Below are positions 18,498 through 28,017 of a DNA stretch of 64,000 nucleotides, one piece after another. Origin of the DNA: CAVRQM01 sp963756975 (GTDB taxonomy: Bacteria > Pseudomonadota > Alphaproteobacteria > Acetobacterales > Acetobacteraceae). The first letter of the stretch is position 1; every line of letters begins with the position of its first letter. Where the stretch lies: the NCBI GenBank assembly GCA_963756975.1, contig CAVWPS010000002.1, positions 1,364,001-1,428,000 on the forward strand, given 5' to 3'. The notes beneath the pieces are model-generated. The model worked only from the letters and a program-made list of their open reading frames with translations, was not told where the DNA came from and ran no database searches. The position numbers were made by a program, and so were the translations under genes.

Positions 18498-19536
18498 ATG
18501 AACGACGTTCCTTTCGTCGCCTTCGACGTGAGCGATGCGGCGGCCGCGCTCCATGCCGAGACGCTGGTGCTCGACAGCCATATCGACATCCCGTGGCCGC
18601 CGACCGCCGCCGCCGCGTTCGAGGGCGACACGCGCCGCTGCGTCGACCTGCTGAAATTGAAACGCGGCGGCGTGGCGGCCGGCTGTTTCGCCGCGTTCAT
18701 CCCGCAGGGCCGTCTCGACGAGGCGAGCCACGCGGACGCGTTCGCACGCGCGACCGCGATGCTGGCGGCGATCCGGGGCGATGGGCGCGTCGTGCCGGCT
18801 GGCCACCTCCGCCGATGTGATCGAGCAGGCGTGGCGCGACGGAGTTCCGGCGGTCGTGCCGTGCGTGGAAAACGGCCACGGGATCGGGGGCTCGATCGGC
18901 AACCTCGCCGCGCTGAAGGCGCAGGGGTCGATCTATCTCACGCTCACGCATAACGGCCACAACGCGCTGGCCGACAGCGCCGTGCCCCGGACGGACCTCG
19001 GCGACGGCCCGAGCCTGCATGGCGGCCTATCGGACCTCGGCCGCGCGGCGGTGGTCGAGATGAACCGGCTCGGCATGATGATCGACGTCGCCCATCTGGC
19101 CCGCACCGCGATGGTCCAGGCGGCGGAGCTGAGCCGCGCGCCGATCCTCTCCACCCATAGCTGCGCGCGGGCGTTGTGCGATCACCCGCGCAACCTCGAT
19201 GACGCGCAGCTCGACATCATCCGCGACGTGGGCGGCGTGGTGCAGGTCACCACCGTCTCGGCCTTCCTCCGCGCCGGGGCGAAGGCGGAAGCGGTCGCCA
19301 TCCCCGACATCCTCGACCACGTCGACCACATCGCGCGCCGGATCGGCGTCGAGCATGTCGAACTCGGCTCGGATTTCGACGGCGGCGGCAGCGTCGAGGG
19401 GTGGCGGCACGCGGGCGAGACGGCGGCGGTCACGGCCGGTCTGATGTCGCGCGGCTACGACCGGCACGCGATCGGGCTGATCTGGGGCGGCAATTTTCTC
19501 CGCGCGCTCCGGGTCTGGGAGGCTGGCGCCGCGTGA
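18498..19536 (+). CDS. Membrane dipeptidase, renal dipeptidase family (frameshifted)
   Basis: This zinc peptidase family M19 enzyme splits dipeptides. The N-terminal half has the metal motif DSHIDIPW near residue 30; after a frame change it continues with AVVPCVENGHGIGG (metal Glu), LTLTHNGHN, STHSCARAL and ELGSDFDGGG. The span is one base too long: a run of four G at 18775-18778 would be three in the intact gene, giving about 345 residues. Its end overlaps the aldo/keto reductase start by GTGA. Confidence 0.85.
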
Positions 19537-20372
19537 TCGGGACGGTGACGCTGCCCGGCGGCACGGCGGTCGCCCGTGTCGGGCAGGGCACGTGGCGGAT
19601 GGGCGAAGGCCGGCAGACCCGCGCGCACGAGGCGGACGCGCTGCGCCTGGGCATGGATCTCGGCATGACGCTGATCGACACCGCCGAGATGTACGGCGAT
19701 GGCGGTGCCGAGGAGGTCGTGGCCGACGCGCTGACCGGCCGGCGCGAGGCGGCGTTCGTGGTCAGCAAGGTCGTGCCGGGCAATGCCAGCCGGACCGGCG
19801 TGATCGCGGCATGCGACCGATCGCTGGCCCACCTGCGGATCGACGCGATCGACCTCTATCTTCTGCATTGGCCGGGCCGCACGCCGATCGCCGAGACGAT
19901 CGACGGGTTCGAGCGGCTGCGCGCGGCCGGCAAAATCCGGCGCTGGGGCGTGTCGAACCTCGACACCGCCGCGATGGAAAAGATGGCGGCGGCCCCGAAC
20001 GGCGGACACTGCGCGACCGATCAGGTGCTCTACAATCTGGCGTCGCGCGGCATCGAGTTCGACCTGCTGCCGTGGTGCGCCGAGCGCGGCATCCCGGTCA
20101 TGGCGTATTCGCCGGTCGGCCAGGCCGGCGCGCTGCTGCGGCACCCCGCCTTGCGCGCGGTCGCCGGGCGGCACGGGATCACGGCGGCTCAGGTGGCGAT
20201 CGCGTGGACGCTGCGGCACCCGGGCGTGATCTCGATCCCGAAAGCGTCCAACCCCGCGCATGTGCGAGAGAACGCGGCGGCGGCGGATATCGTGCTGAAC
20301 GAGGCGGATCTCATCGAACTCGACGCGGCGTTCAAGCCACCGGCGCGGGCCACCGACCTGGAGATGCTGTAG
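19533..20372 (+). CDS. Aldo/keto reductase
   Basis: This 279-residue NADPH-dependent reductase has an AKR barrel: TLIDTAEMYG with catalytic Asp and Tyr, the Lys in VVSKVVP, LLHWPG with the catalytic His, WGVSNLD and the cofactor-binding IPKASN. The substrate is unknown. Start is GTG 19533 overlapping the dipeptidase stop. The end is convergent with holA, three bases away. Confidence 0.92.
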   Translation: MIGTVTLPGGTAVARVGQGTWRMGEGRQTRAHEADALRLGMDLGMTLIDTAEMYGDGGAEEVVADALTGRREAAFVVSKVVPGNASRTGVIAACDRSLAHLRIDAIDLYLLHWPGRTPIAETIDGFERLRAAGKIRRWGVSNLDTAAMEKMAAAPNGGHCATDQVLYNLASRGIEFDLLPWCAERGIPVMAYSPVGQAGALLRHPALRAVAGRHGITAAQVAIAWTLRHPGVISIPKASNPAHVRENAAAADIVLNEADLIELDAAFKPPARATDLEML

Positions 20373-20375
20373 CGG

Positions 20376-21380
20376 TCAGCGCCGCCGCGCCAGCCGGCAG
20401 ATCGCGAGCAGCGCGGCCCGCGTTACCGGCGCTTCCGGCACGCCGGTCCGCCGCGTGCGGGTCTCGGCCCGCCAGACCGTGTCGACCGCCGATTGCAGCG
20501 CCGCCCGGTCCCAGCCCGAAATCATGCCGGACCACAGATCCTGGGCACCGAAATGGATCGGCGGACGCGACGACCTGACCGCGTCGCGTGCCGAAACGCC
20601 GCCGTCCACCGCCGCCCGCAACGCGCCGATGCGGCCGAGCAGCCCGGACACCGCGCGCAGCAGGGACGTCGCGCTCTCGGCGTCCCCCTCCGCGTCGGCC
20701 AGCAGCCGGTCGAGCAAGACGGCGTTGCCGGAACACGCGGCCAGCGCCACCTCGTCGCGCGCCGCCTCGGCGCTGTCGAGCGAGACGGCGTCGATGTGGG
20801 CGGCGCTCAAATGCGTGCCGGGCGAGGCGAGCAACGCGGCCTTTGCGATCTCGCCCGCCGCCGTATCGCGTCCCTGCTCCGCCGCGCGGTCGAGCCGGGC
20901 GCGGGCGTCCGCGTCGGCGGTGACACCGGCGGCGGCCAGCAACTCGCCGACCAACGCGCCCGCCGCCGCTCCGGTCACCGGATAGCACGCGATCGACGCG
21001 GCACCCGGGGCGGCTTCCGCCACCGCGCGCAGTTTGGATCGTGCCTGCAACGCCGACGCCTCGACGATCAGGTGGCCCGGGCCGGGGCCGGCCAGCACGG
21101 CGGCCACGCTCGCGGCCGCCGCATCGGTCGCGTCGCGCAGGCGCACCACGCGCACGCCGCCGCCGAACGGCAACTCGCTCACCTCGCCGATCGCCCGCGC
21201 GTGCTCGGGGCCGAGCAGGTCGGTGACGCGAAACGGATCGTCGAGCGAGCCCGCGAGCGTCCGGGTCGCCGCGTTGGCGTGGGCGTGGACCGCGCCCGCA
21301 TCGTCGCCGTGCAGCAGGATGACCCGCCACCGCGCCGCCTCGGCCAGCGTCGTCCCGATCCGGGCCGCCGCGATCTTCAA
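20376..21380 (-). CDS. holA: DNA polymerase III subunit delta
   Basis: This 334-residue clamp-loader subunit opens the beta clamp. The N-terminal VILLHGDDAGAVHAHA region is the degenerate AAA+ start typical of HolA, followed by the low-similarity body and C-terminal collar domain. The assignment is strengthened by its place after leuS-lptE, a conserved alphaproteobacterial order. It starts ten bases after the lptE stop. Confidence 0.9.
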   Translation of the reverse strand: MKIAAARIGTTLAEAARWRVILLHGDDAGAVHAHANAATRTLAGSLDDPFRVTDLLGPEHARAIGEVSELPFGGGVRVVRLRDATDAAAASVAAVLAGPGPGHLIVEASALQARSKLRAVAEAAPGAASIACYPVTGAAAGALVGELLAAAGVTADADARARLDRAAEQGRDTAAGEIAKAALLASPGTHLSAAHIDAVSLDSAEAARDEVALAACSGNAVLLDRLLADAEGDAESATSLLRAVSGLLGRIGALRAAVDGGVSARDAVRSSRPPIHFGAQDLWSGMISGWDRAALQSAVDTVWRAETRTRRTGVPEAPVTRAALLAICRLARRR

Positions 21381-21390
21381 CGGCCGCGCC

Positions 21391-21888
21391 TCAAGCCCGG
21401 CGGGCGAAATACGACGATAATTCGGTGGTGATGCGGTCCGCGATCATCTCGGCGAGCCGGCGCTGCACTTGCTCGCTCTCGAGATCGGCCGCGAAATATT
21501 GCTCGTCCACCACGTCGAGCCCATCGACCGCGCGGGCGTAGCCGGAGGTGATCGTGTGACGGTCCGGTGCCAGCGATGTCAGCGTGTAGTCGGCATTGGC
21601 GAAAAAGCGGGTGCGGGTCGACGAGCTGTCCGGCTGGATGCCGATCGCCTCGCTGGAAATGGAGAACTGGCAGCGCAGTTCCGACGTCTTTGGCACGTCC
21701 AGCCCCGGACCGTAGAACCGGCGCTGCAACGCGAGGCGCAGGAGCTGGCCGGTCCGCTCCGGCAGCAGATCGACTTCGATCCCGGCGAGCGCCGCCGCGG
21801 CCGTGCCGGTCTCGCCGCCCCCATAGGTCGGATGGAAGCCGCATCCGCCGAGCAGCAGCAAACCGGACAAGACGCCGCGCCGCTTCAT
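21391..21888 (-). CDS. lptE: LPS-assembly lipoprotein LptE
   Basis: This 165-residue outer-membrane lipoprotein plugs the LptD barrel that delivers LPS to the surface. The signal peptide ends in lipobox LLGGC followed by GFHPTYG, the typical LptE opening. The C-terminal helix runs to RITTELSSYFARRA. The start overlaps the leuS stop (ATGA), so expression is coupled to leuS and holA. Confidence 0.9.
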   Translation of the reverse strand: MKRRGVLSGLLLLGGCGFHPTYGGGETGTAAAALAGIEVDLLPERTGQLLRLALQRRFYGPGLDVPKTSELRCQFSISSEAIGIQPDSSSTRTRFFANADYTLTSLAPDRHTITSGYARAVDGLDVVDEQYFAADLESEQVQRRLAEMIADRITTELSSYFARRA

Positions 21889-24434
21889 ACCGGCACCAGG
21901 TTCACGATCTTGCCCGGCACGTAAATCCGCCGCCGGATGGCGCGGCCCTCGAGCGCCCGGACCACGTTGACGTCCGCCTCGGCGGCGGCGAGGACCGAGG
22001 CCTCGTCCGCGCCGGCCGACACGTCCAGCGACGCGCGGAGTTTGCCCATCACCTGGACCGCGATCCGCATCCGGTCCTCGACCAGCATCGCGGGCTCGAA
22101 GCTCGGCCATGTCGCCGACACCACCATCGGCGCGCCCTCGCCGTGCAGCACGACGTTCAGCGCCTCGGCCAGATGCGGCATCATCGGCGCGATCAGCACG
22201 GTCAACACTCCGGCCGCCTCGCGCAGCGCCGCCGGTTCGGCACCGTCGCGTTCGGCCTCCTGCAGCGCGTTCGCGAACTCGTGGATTCGCGCGACGGCGA
22301 CGTTGAACGCGAAACTGTCGAGCGCGTCGGTGACCGCGGCGACCGCGCGGTGCCTGGCGCGGCGGACCGCGAGCCCGTCGCCCGAGCCGTCGGGCGCGCG
22401 AGAAATGGCGGTGACCACGCGAAAGAGCCGCTGGATGAAGCGGGACGCGCCGAGCACGCCGTCCTCGCTCCAGGCCATGTCGCGCTCGGGCGGGTTGTCG
22501 GACAGGATGAACCAGCGTGCGGTGTCGGCCCCGTGGCGCGCGACGATGGCACCCGGATCGATCGTGTTGCGCTTGGATTTGCTCATCGCCTCGACGCGGC
22601 CGACCGTGACGGCGGTGCCGGCCGCGCGCTCCCGCTCGACCTCCTCCGGATACAGCCATCGGCCATCGGCGGCGCGGTAGGTTTCGTGCGTCACCATGCC
22701 TTGGGTGAACAGTCCGGCGAACGGCTCATCGACCGTGCCGAGGCCGGTGCGGCGCATCGCGCGGGCGAAGAACCGCGAATACAGCAGGTGCAGGATCGCG
22801 TGCTCGATGCCGCCGATATACTGGTCGACCGGCAACCACGCCCGCGACGCCGGCAGTTCGACCGGGATGCCGGCGTGCGGCGAACAGAAACGCGCGAAAT
22901 ACCAGGAGCTGTCGACGAACGTGTCGCAGGTGTCGGTCTCGCGCGTGGCCGGGCCGCCACAGGATGGGCACGTCACGTGCTTCCAGGTCGGATGGTGATC
23001 GAGCGGGTTGCCGGGGATGTCGAACGTGACGTCGTCCGGCAACAGGACCGGCAGTTCGGCTTCCGGCACGGGCACGATGCCGCATGACGCGCAGTGCAGG
23101 ATCGGGATCGGGCAACCCCAGTAGCGCTGGCGGCTCACGCCCCAGTCGCGAAGCCGCCAGTTGACGACGCCCCGTCCGACGCCAGCCTCGGTCAGCGCCT
23201 CGATCGCGCGGCGCTTGGCGGCCACGGTGTCGAGCCCGTCGAGGAAACCGGAGTTGACGATCACGCCGGCCCCGTCGAGCGCGGTGTCGCCCACGACCGG
23301 TGCGGCACCGTCGGCGGGTCGCACGACCGGCAGCACCGGTAGCCCGTACGCGCGGGCGAATTCGAGGTCGCGCTGATCGTGCGCGGGGCAGCCGAAGATG
23401 GCCCCGGTGCCGTAATCCATCAGCACGAAGTTCGCGATCCAGATCGGGAAGGTGGCGCCGGGCATGAACGGGTGCCCGACCCGCAGGCCGGTGTCGAAGC
23501 CGCGCTTCTCGGCGGTCTCGATCGCGGCCTCCCCGGTGCCCATCCGGCGGCATTCGGCGACGAACTCGGCGGCGGCCGCATTTTTAGCGGCGATCTCGGC
23601 GGCGACCGGGTGATCGGGCGACACGGCGAGGAACGACATGCCGAACAGCGTGTCCGGGCGCGTGGTGTAGACCTCGATCGCGGCCCCGCCATCCGTGCGG
23701 TCGAATGAAATCTGCGCGCCTTCGCTGCGGCCGATCCAGTTGGCCTGCATCGTGCGAACCCGTTCCGGCCAGCGCTCAAGGTCCGACAAGGCGGCCAGCA
23801 ACTCGGGCGCGTCGTCGGTGATGCGCATGAACCATTGCGCCAGCCGCCGCTGCTCGATCAGCGCGCCGGACCGCCAGCCCCGGCCGTCGATCACCTGCTC
23901 GTTCGCGAGCACCGTGCCGTCGACCGGATCCCAGTTGACCGCACTCTCCCGCCGCTCGACCAAACCGGCACGCATGAAGGCGAGAAAAATGCGCTGCTGC
24001 TGGCCGTAATACGCCGGGTCGCAGGTCGCGAACTCACGACTCCAGTCGATCGACAGGCCCATCCGCTTCAACTCGGTCCGCATCGCGGCGATGTTGGCGC
24101 GGGTCCAGGCGGCGGGATGGACGCCACGCTCGCGCGCGGCGTTTTCAGCCGGCAGGCCGAACGCGTCCCAGCCCATCGGATGCAGCACGTCGTGGCCGCG
24201 CAGGCGCTTGTATCGCGCCACCACGTCGCCGAGCGTGTAGTTGCGAACGTGCCCCATGTGGATCTTGCCGCTGGGATACGGGAACATCTCCAGCACGTAG
24301 TATTTCGGGCGATCCCCGGCCGGAACGTCCTCGGCGGCGAAGCAGCGCGCCGCGTCCCACCGGCTCTGCCAGCGCGGCTCGGCGGTCGCGGGGTCGTAAC
24401 GGTCCGGCTCGTTTGGCGGCGGTTGAGCCTCCAT
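21885..24434 (-). CDS. leuS: Leucyl-tRNA synthetase
   Basis: This 849-residue class I synthetase has its HIGH motif as HMGH within FPYPSGKIHMGH, a CP1 editing domain (TTRPDTLFG), a zinc-like insert with two Cys pairs (CASCG, CPSCGG), WGCPIP and the KMSKS loop as MSKSK. Length is normal. It is the second gene of the DUF3576-leuS-lptE-holA block, two bases after the DUF3576 stop. Confidence 0.97.
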   Translation of the reverse strand: MEAQPPPNEPDRYDPATAEPRWQSRWDAARCFAAEDVPAGDRPKYYVLEMFPYPSGKIHMGHVRNYTLGDVVARYKRLRGHDVLHPMGWDAFGLPAENAARERGVHPAAWTRANIAAMRTELKRMGLSIDWSREFATCDPAYYGQQQRIFLAFMRAGLVERRESAVNWDPVDGTVLANEQVIDGRGWRSGALIEQRRLAQWFMRITDDAPELLAALSDLERWPERVRTMQANWIGRSEGAQISFDRTDGGAAIEVYTTRPDTLFGMSFLAVSPDHPVAAEIAAKNAAAAEFVAECRRMGTGEAAIETAEKRGFDTGLRVGHPFMPGATFPIWIANFVLMDYGTGAIFGCPAHDQRDLEFARAYGLPVLPVVRPADGAAPVVGDTALDGAGVIVNSGFLDGLDTVAAKRRAIEALTEAGVGRGVVNWRLRDWGVSRQRYWGCPIPILHCASCGIVPVPEAELPVLLPDDVTFDIPGNPLDHHPTWKHVTCPSCGGPATRETDTCDTFVDSSWYFARFCSPHAGIPVELPASRAWLPVDQYIGGIEHAILHLLYSRFFARAMRRTGLGTVDEPFAGLFTQGMVTHETYRAADGRWLYPEEVERERAAGTAVTVGRVEAMSKSKRNTIDPGAIVARHGADTARWFILSDNPPERDMAWSEDGVLGASRFIQRLFRVVTAISRAPDGSGDGLAVRRARHRAVAAVTDALDSFAFNVAVARIHEFANALQEAERDGAEPAALREAAGVLTVLIAPMMPHLAEALNVVLHGEGAPMVVSATWPSFEPAMLVEDRMRIAVQVMGKLRASLDVSAGADEASVLAAAEADVNVVRALEGRAIRRRIYVPGKIVNLVPV

Positions 24435-24436
24435 GG

Positions 24437-24952
24437 TCAGGACTGGACGGACTGCGCCCGTAGCTCCCGCGCGCGAGCCAGCACTTTATCCTCGATCTCG
24501 CCGGTGGTGGACGGGGCGACCGGCGCGTCGACCCACTGGCCGCCCTGCTGGACCTGCCGGAAGATCGTCACGCGGACGCCGTCGGTGCGGAGCTGGCGGC
24601 CGAGGATATAGGCCGTCGCCTTGAACCGCTCGCCGTTGTTGGTGGGCTGGAACCAGTCGGTGATGATGACGCCCCCGAACGGATCGGCCGACACCAGCGG
24701 CATGAAGGACAGAGTGTCCAGCGCCCCGCGCCAGAGATAGGCGTTGACGCCGAGCGCGCCGCCGCCCTGGTCGGCATTGGGCGTGTTGGACTTCGCCGTG
24801 CTGAAAATCTGGCCGCCGTCCGACAGGAGGCTTCCGGTGCCGGGGCTGCGATAGCGCGGGTCGTTGTATTCGGTCGCGGCCGGCAACCGGGAACCGGCGC
24901 ACCCGGCGGCGAGCAATGGCAAGGCGAGCAGGGCGAGGGTTCGGCGGTTCAT
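24437..24952 (-). CDS. DUF3576 lipoprotein
   Basis: This 171-residue protein has a lipoprotein signal ending in LLAAGC (Cys18) and the DUF3576 core: ALGVNAYLWRGALDTLSFMP, then IITDWF and a beta-strand-rich end. The family is common just upstream of leuS in alphaproteobacteria and is probably an outer-membrane or periplasmic lipoprotein of unknown role. Confidence 0.88.
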   Translation of the reverse strand: MNRRTLALLALPLLAAGCAGSRLPAATEYNDPRYRSPGTGSLLSDGGQIFSTAKSNTPNADQGGGALGVNAYLWRGALDTLSFMPLVSADPFGGVIITDWFQPTNNGERFKATAYILGRQLRTDGVRVTIFRQVQQGGQWVDAPVAPSTTGEIEDKVLARARELRAQSVQS

Positions 24953-25030
24953 GCGATCGGGCCCGGGGGTATTTATGTCGGATCGATGTAGCCGAGCCGG
25001 GTCACGCCGCCAAGCGTGGCAAACACGAAA

Positions 25031-25056
25031 GCGGGCGGTGGTTGCCCACCGCCCGC
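25031..25056 (-). terminator. Rho-independent terminator after the porin gene
   Basis: GCGGGCGGTG (25031-25040), a six-base loop and CACCGCCCGC (25047-25056) make a perfect ten-pair hairpin. Read on the minus strand it is followed by the T-rich tract TTTCGTGTTT, as expected for termination of porin transcription before it reaches the DUF3576 gene. Confidence 0.8.
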
Positions 25057-25084
25057 CCGTTCAGCCTAGTCGCAGCAACCAGGA

Positions 25085-25105
25085 GCCCGCTTCGCCGAAG
25101 CGGGC
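25085..25105 (-). repeat. Inverted repeat just after the porin stop
   Basis: GCCCGCTT at 25085-25092 pairs with AAGCGGGC at 25098-25105. The hairpin lies only seven bases beyond the reconstructed porin stop and lacks a T-run. It may protect the 3' end of a strongly expressed mRNA or help the main terminator at 25031. Confidence 0.5.
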
Positions 25106-25111
25106 CGCCGA

Positions 25112-26453
25112 TCAGAACTTGAACGCGGTGCCGATGCCGACGCCCTGCTCCTGGACGACGTTGTTCACCTTGGGACCGCCCGCCGTGTTGACCGCGCCGT
25201 TGATCAGGTCGTAGCCGTTCGCGCGCTGGTGGCCATACAGGTATTCGAGGAACACCGAGGCGCCCGGAGCCAGCGTGTAGGTGCCGCCGGCCGCGACGCC
25301 GTAGCCGTGCAGCGTGCCGACCGCATCGACGCCGTTCTTGTACCTGGCCGGAGTCGAAGCCGTAGTAGCTGCCGCCGAAGATCACCGGGCCGATCGTGTA
25401 GCTGGCACCGACCACGTAAGCCGTCGTGATGTGGGCACCGTGCTGCTCCGGCTCGTACGAGCTGCTGAAGTGGCCGCTGTCGATGTGGCCGTCGATCTCG
25501 AGGCCGCCATACGTCACGCCGAGGCCGCCGGCGAGGAAGTCGAACGTCTGGTGGTTGGGGCCGCCGTCGGACGAACGAACCGTGCCGCCGACGCTGCCGC
25601 CGACGTTGGCCTTAACCCCGAGCGGACCGAACGCGCCCTGGTAGCGGACCGAGCCGTCGAACGTGTTCCGGCGCTGGCCGTACTGGCTGGAGGCGGTGAA
25701 CGCCGAGACGGTGCTGGTCGTGCCGTCCGGGTTGTTGATGGTGACGGCGTCACCAGACAGGCTCGGCGCCGACGACACGCGGGTCGTCAGCGGCCCGCCG
25801 AAATCGTTGCCGTAGGTGTCGGGCTCGAACGAGACGCCGAAGTCGAAGCCGGCGAACTGCGGCGAGACGTAGACGATCTTGTTCGCGCGATCCTGCGAGT
25901 CGTCGATGAAGTACGGCAGGCCGGTGGCGAAGATGCCGGGAAGGTCGCCGTCCCAGCCGCCGGTGTTGAAGTTCGCCGGGTTGCCGGTCTGGAACAACTC
26001 GGTCGGCTGAACCTGCGAGCCGAGGTAGATTTTGCCGAACTTGTCCGCGCCGATGTAGAGGAAGGCGCGCTGGACGTAGACCGACGGGCCGGTCGGGTTC
26101 GTCGCGTTCTGGAAGCCCGAGGTATGCCGGAATTCGGACGAGGCGCCGTACTGCAGCCCGTTGGCGAGCATCCCGGTGAAGGACGGGAACAGCCGGATGT
26201 AGTTGCCGATGCCATAGCCCTGCGACTTGATGCCGCCGGCCGGCCCGCTGCCGCGGTTGGTCTGCTCGGCGCGAACCTTGCCGGTGTCGCTGCCGTCGAA
26301 CACGAACGCTTCGACGACCGTGTTGAACGTAACCGAAATCGAACCCGGGGCGGGGTTCGGCGCGTTCGGGGCAAGCGTCCCGGCGTATGCACCGCCGGCG
26401 ATCGCGACCGAAGCACCCAGGGCGGCCGTTGTGGCCAGCAGTAGCTTACGCAT
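25112..26453 (-). CDS. Outer-membrane porin, Porin_4 type (frameshifted)
   Basis: This is a general-diffusion porin. It has a signal peptide ending AYAG (about residue 25) and then alternating beta-strand sequence including VYVQRAFLYIG, KIVYVSPQFAGFDFGVSFEP and AYVVGASYTIG. The frame breaks after FDSGQ: removing one base of the CC at 25343-25344 restores YKNGVDAVGTLHGYG and ends at 25112 with the outer-membrane terminal Phe (GIGTAFKF). The intact product is about 446 residues. A strong Shine-Dalgarno GAGGAGG precedes the ATG. Confidence 0.88.
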
Positions 26454-26667
26454 GGATGTCCTCCTCTACGCCGGTCAGCCCGGCAGTTCATCAGGTCCCG
26501 CCCTCGCCATCTGCGCCCTTAAGTTTCGGGGACGGACGGGAGCGGGCAGCCGGACCTGCAACGGACTATGGTCAAGACGTTCCGGTTCCCGCAACCGTAA
26601 CACACGCCCTCTCATGGCAATCGCGGAACACTGTTGCCCGTCTGCCACGCCCCCTTCCCCGGGCCGG

Positions 26668-27244
26668 TCAGGACAGCGCGCCGATCGCGCCGATCGAGCG
26701 CGGCAGGCCGCCGCCGAACCGCCGGACCGTTACGCCGTCGATCCCACCGAGCGCGGCCCCGTTGCCGAACCGGCGCGTCAGCCGCGCCCACCGGACCACA
26801 CCGAGCCCTGGTGCCGACGGATGGCTGGCGGTCGGGAACACTGGCGACAGAAAGGCGACGGCCGCGTGTCGCGCGCGGCAAAGGTCGCGTTCGTCATGCG
26901 CGGAGGCGGTCGCGGCCCGCAGCCGGGGTGAACCGCGAGGGCCGCGGCCACCGCGCAGGTGCAGCCCCGCCCGCAGATGCGCCGCGAGCCGCCAGTCGCC
27001 GGCGACCGACAGCATCAGGCGGCGGTCGCGGCATATGCGGGCGATCACGCGACCGAGTTCGCCCGCGTTCGGGGTGGCCGTCATGGCGGAACACCACGCC
27101 GCACAGGCCGCGCGGCAGGCGCGCGACGACGGCCGGCAGGTCCGGGTGCGCCCTCGCGTCGGTGAACAGCCAGAGCGGCGGCGGGCTTGTGCGCCCGTGT
27201 CGCGCCTTGACCGCATGCGCCCACGCGACAAGCTTCCGGTCCAT
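26668..27244 (-). CDS. Thiamine phosphate synthase/TenI-like protein (frameshifted)
   Basis: The two frames join into a protein of about 191 residues that starts MDRKLVAWAHAVKARHG with LWLFTDARAHPDL, and ends with FLSPVFPTASHP and FGNGAALGGIDGV. These match the ThiE/TenI barrel (SPVFPT strand and the GI loop), though several ThiE catalytic residues are not clear, so a TenI-like role is possible. One extra base in the GGGG at 27071-27074 (CCCC on the coding strand) causes the break. It is divergent from yggS, 14 bases apart. Confidence 0.7.
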
Positions 27245-27258
27245 GCAACTCCCCCTCG

Positions 27259-27929
27259 GTGCGCGAGACCATCGCAGATCGCCTCGCCACCGTCCGCACC
27301 CGCATCGCCGACGCGGCACGCGCGGCCGGACGCGACCCGGCATGCGTCACGCTGGTCGCGGTCGCCAAGACATATCCGGCCGAGGATGTCCGGACGGCTC
27401 TCGTGGCGGGCCAGACCGCGTTCGGTGAAAACCGGGTGCAGGAGGCGGCGGGGAAATATCCGGCGCTGCGCGACGGCGCGGCGCTGACGCTGCACCTGAT
27501 CGGACAGTTGCAGACCAACAAGGCGCGCGACGCGGTCCGCCTGTTCGATGTGATCGAGAGCGTCGACCGCCCAAGACTGGCCGACGCGATCGAAGACGCC
27601 TGTGCCCGCGAGGGCCGCGCGCCGCGCCTGCTCGCGCAGGTCAACATCGGCGACGAGCCGCAGAAGGCGGGGGTCGCCTGGGCTGAGGCGGATGATTTTT
27701 TGACCGATCTCGCCGCCGGTTCGGGCCGGCGCTGGGCGGCGTGATGGGGATCGCGCCGGCCGGCGTCGATCCGGCACCGTTCTTCGCCAGGCTCGCGCTG
27801 CTGCGCGAGCGGCACGGGTTGGCCGATCTGTCGATGGGCATGTCGGGCGATTTCGAGGCCGCGATCGCGCACGGGGCGACCCATGTCAGGATCGGTTCGG
27901 CGATCTTCGGCGCGCGTTCCGCGACATGA
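27259..27929 (+). CDS. yggS: YggS-family PLP homeostasis protein (frameshifted)
   Basis: This PLP-binding barrel protein keeps pyridoxal phosphate and amino-acid pools balanced. Motifs are present: VAVAKTYP with the PLP Lys, FGENRVQE, HLIGQLQTNK, QVNIGDEPQKAG, and after the break LSMGMSGDFEAAIAHGATHVRIGSAIFG. One base is missing near 27710-27711; restoring it gives DLRRRFGPALGGVMGIAP and about 223 residues. Start is GTG 27259. Confidence 0.88.
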
Positions 27930-28017
27930 CAGCGCGGCAAGGTTGCGGGCGGCCGTCTCGCGGGTCTATCGCTCCGCCGGCTCCGCGTGTGGCGGCTTCG
28001 GTCAAGGATCGACGGCA

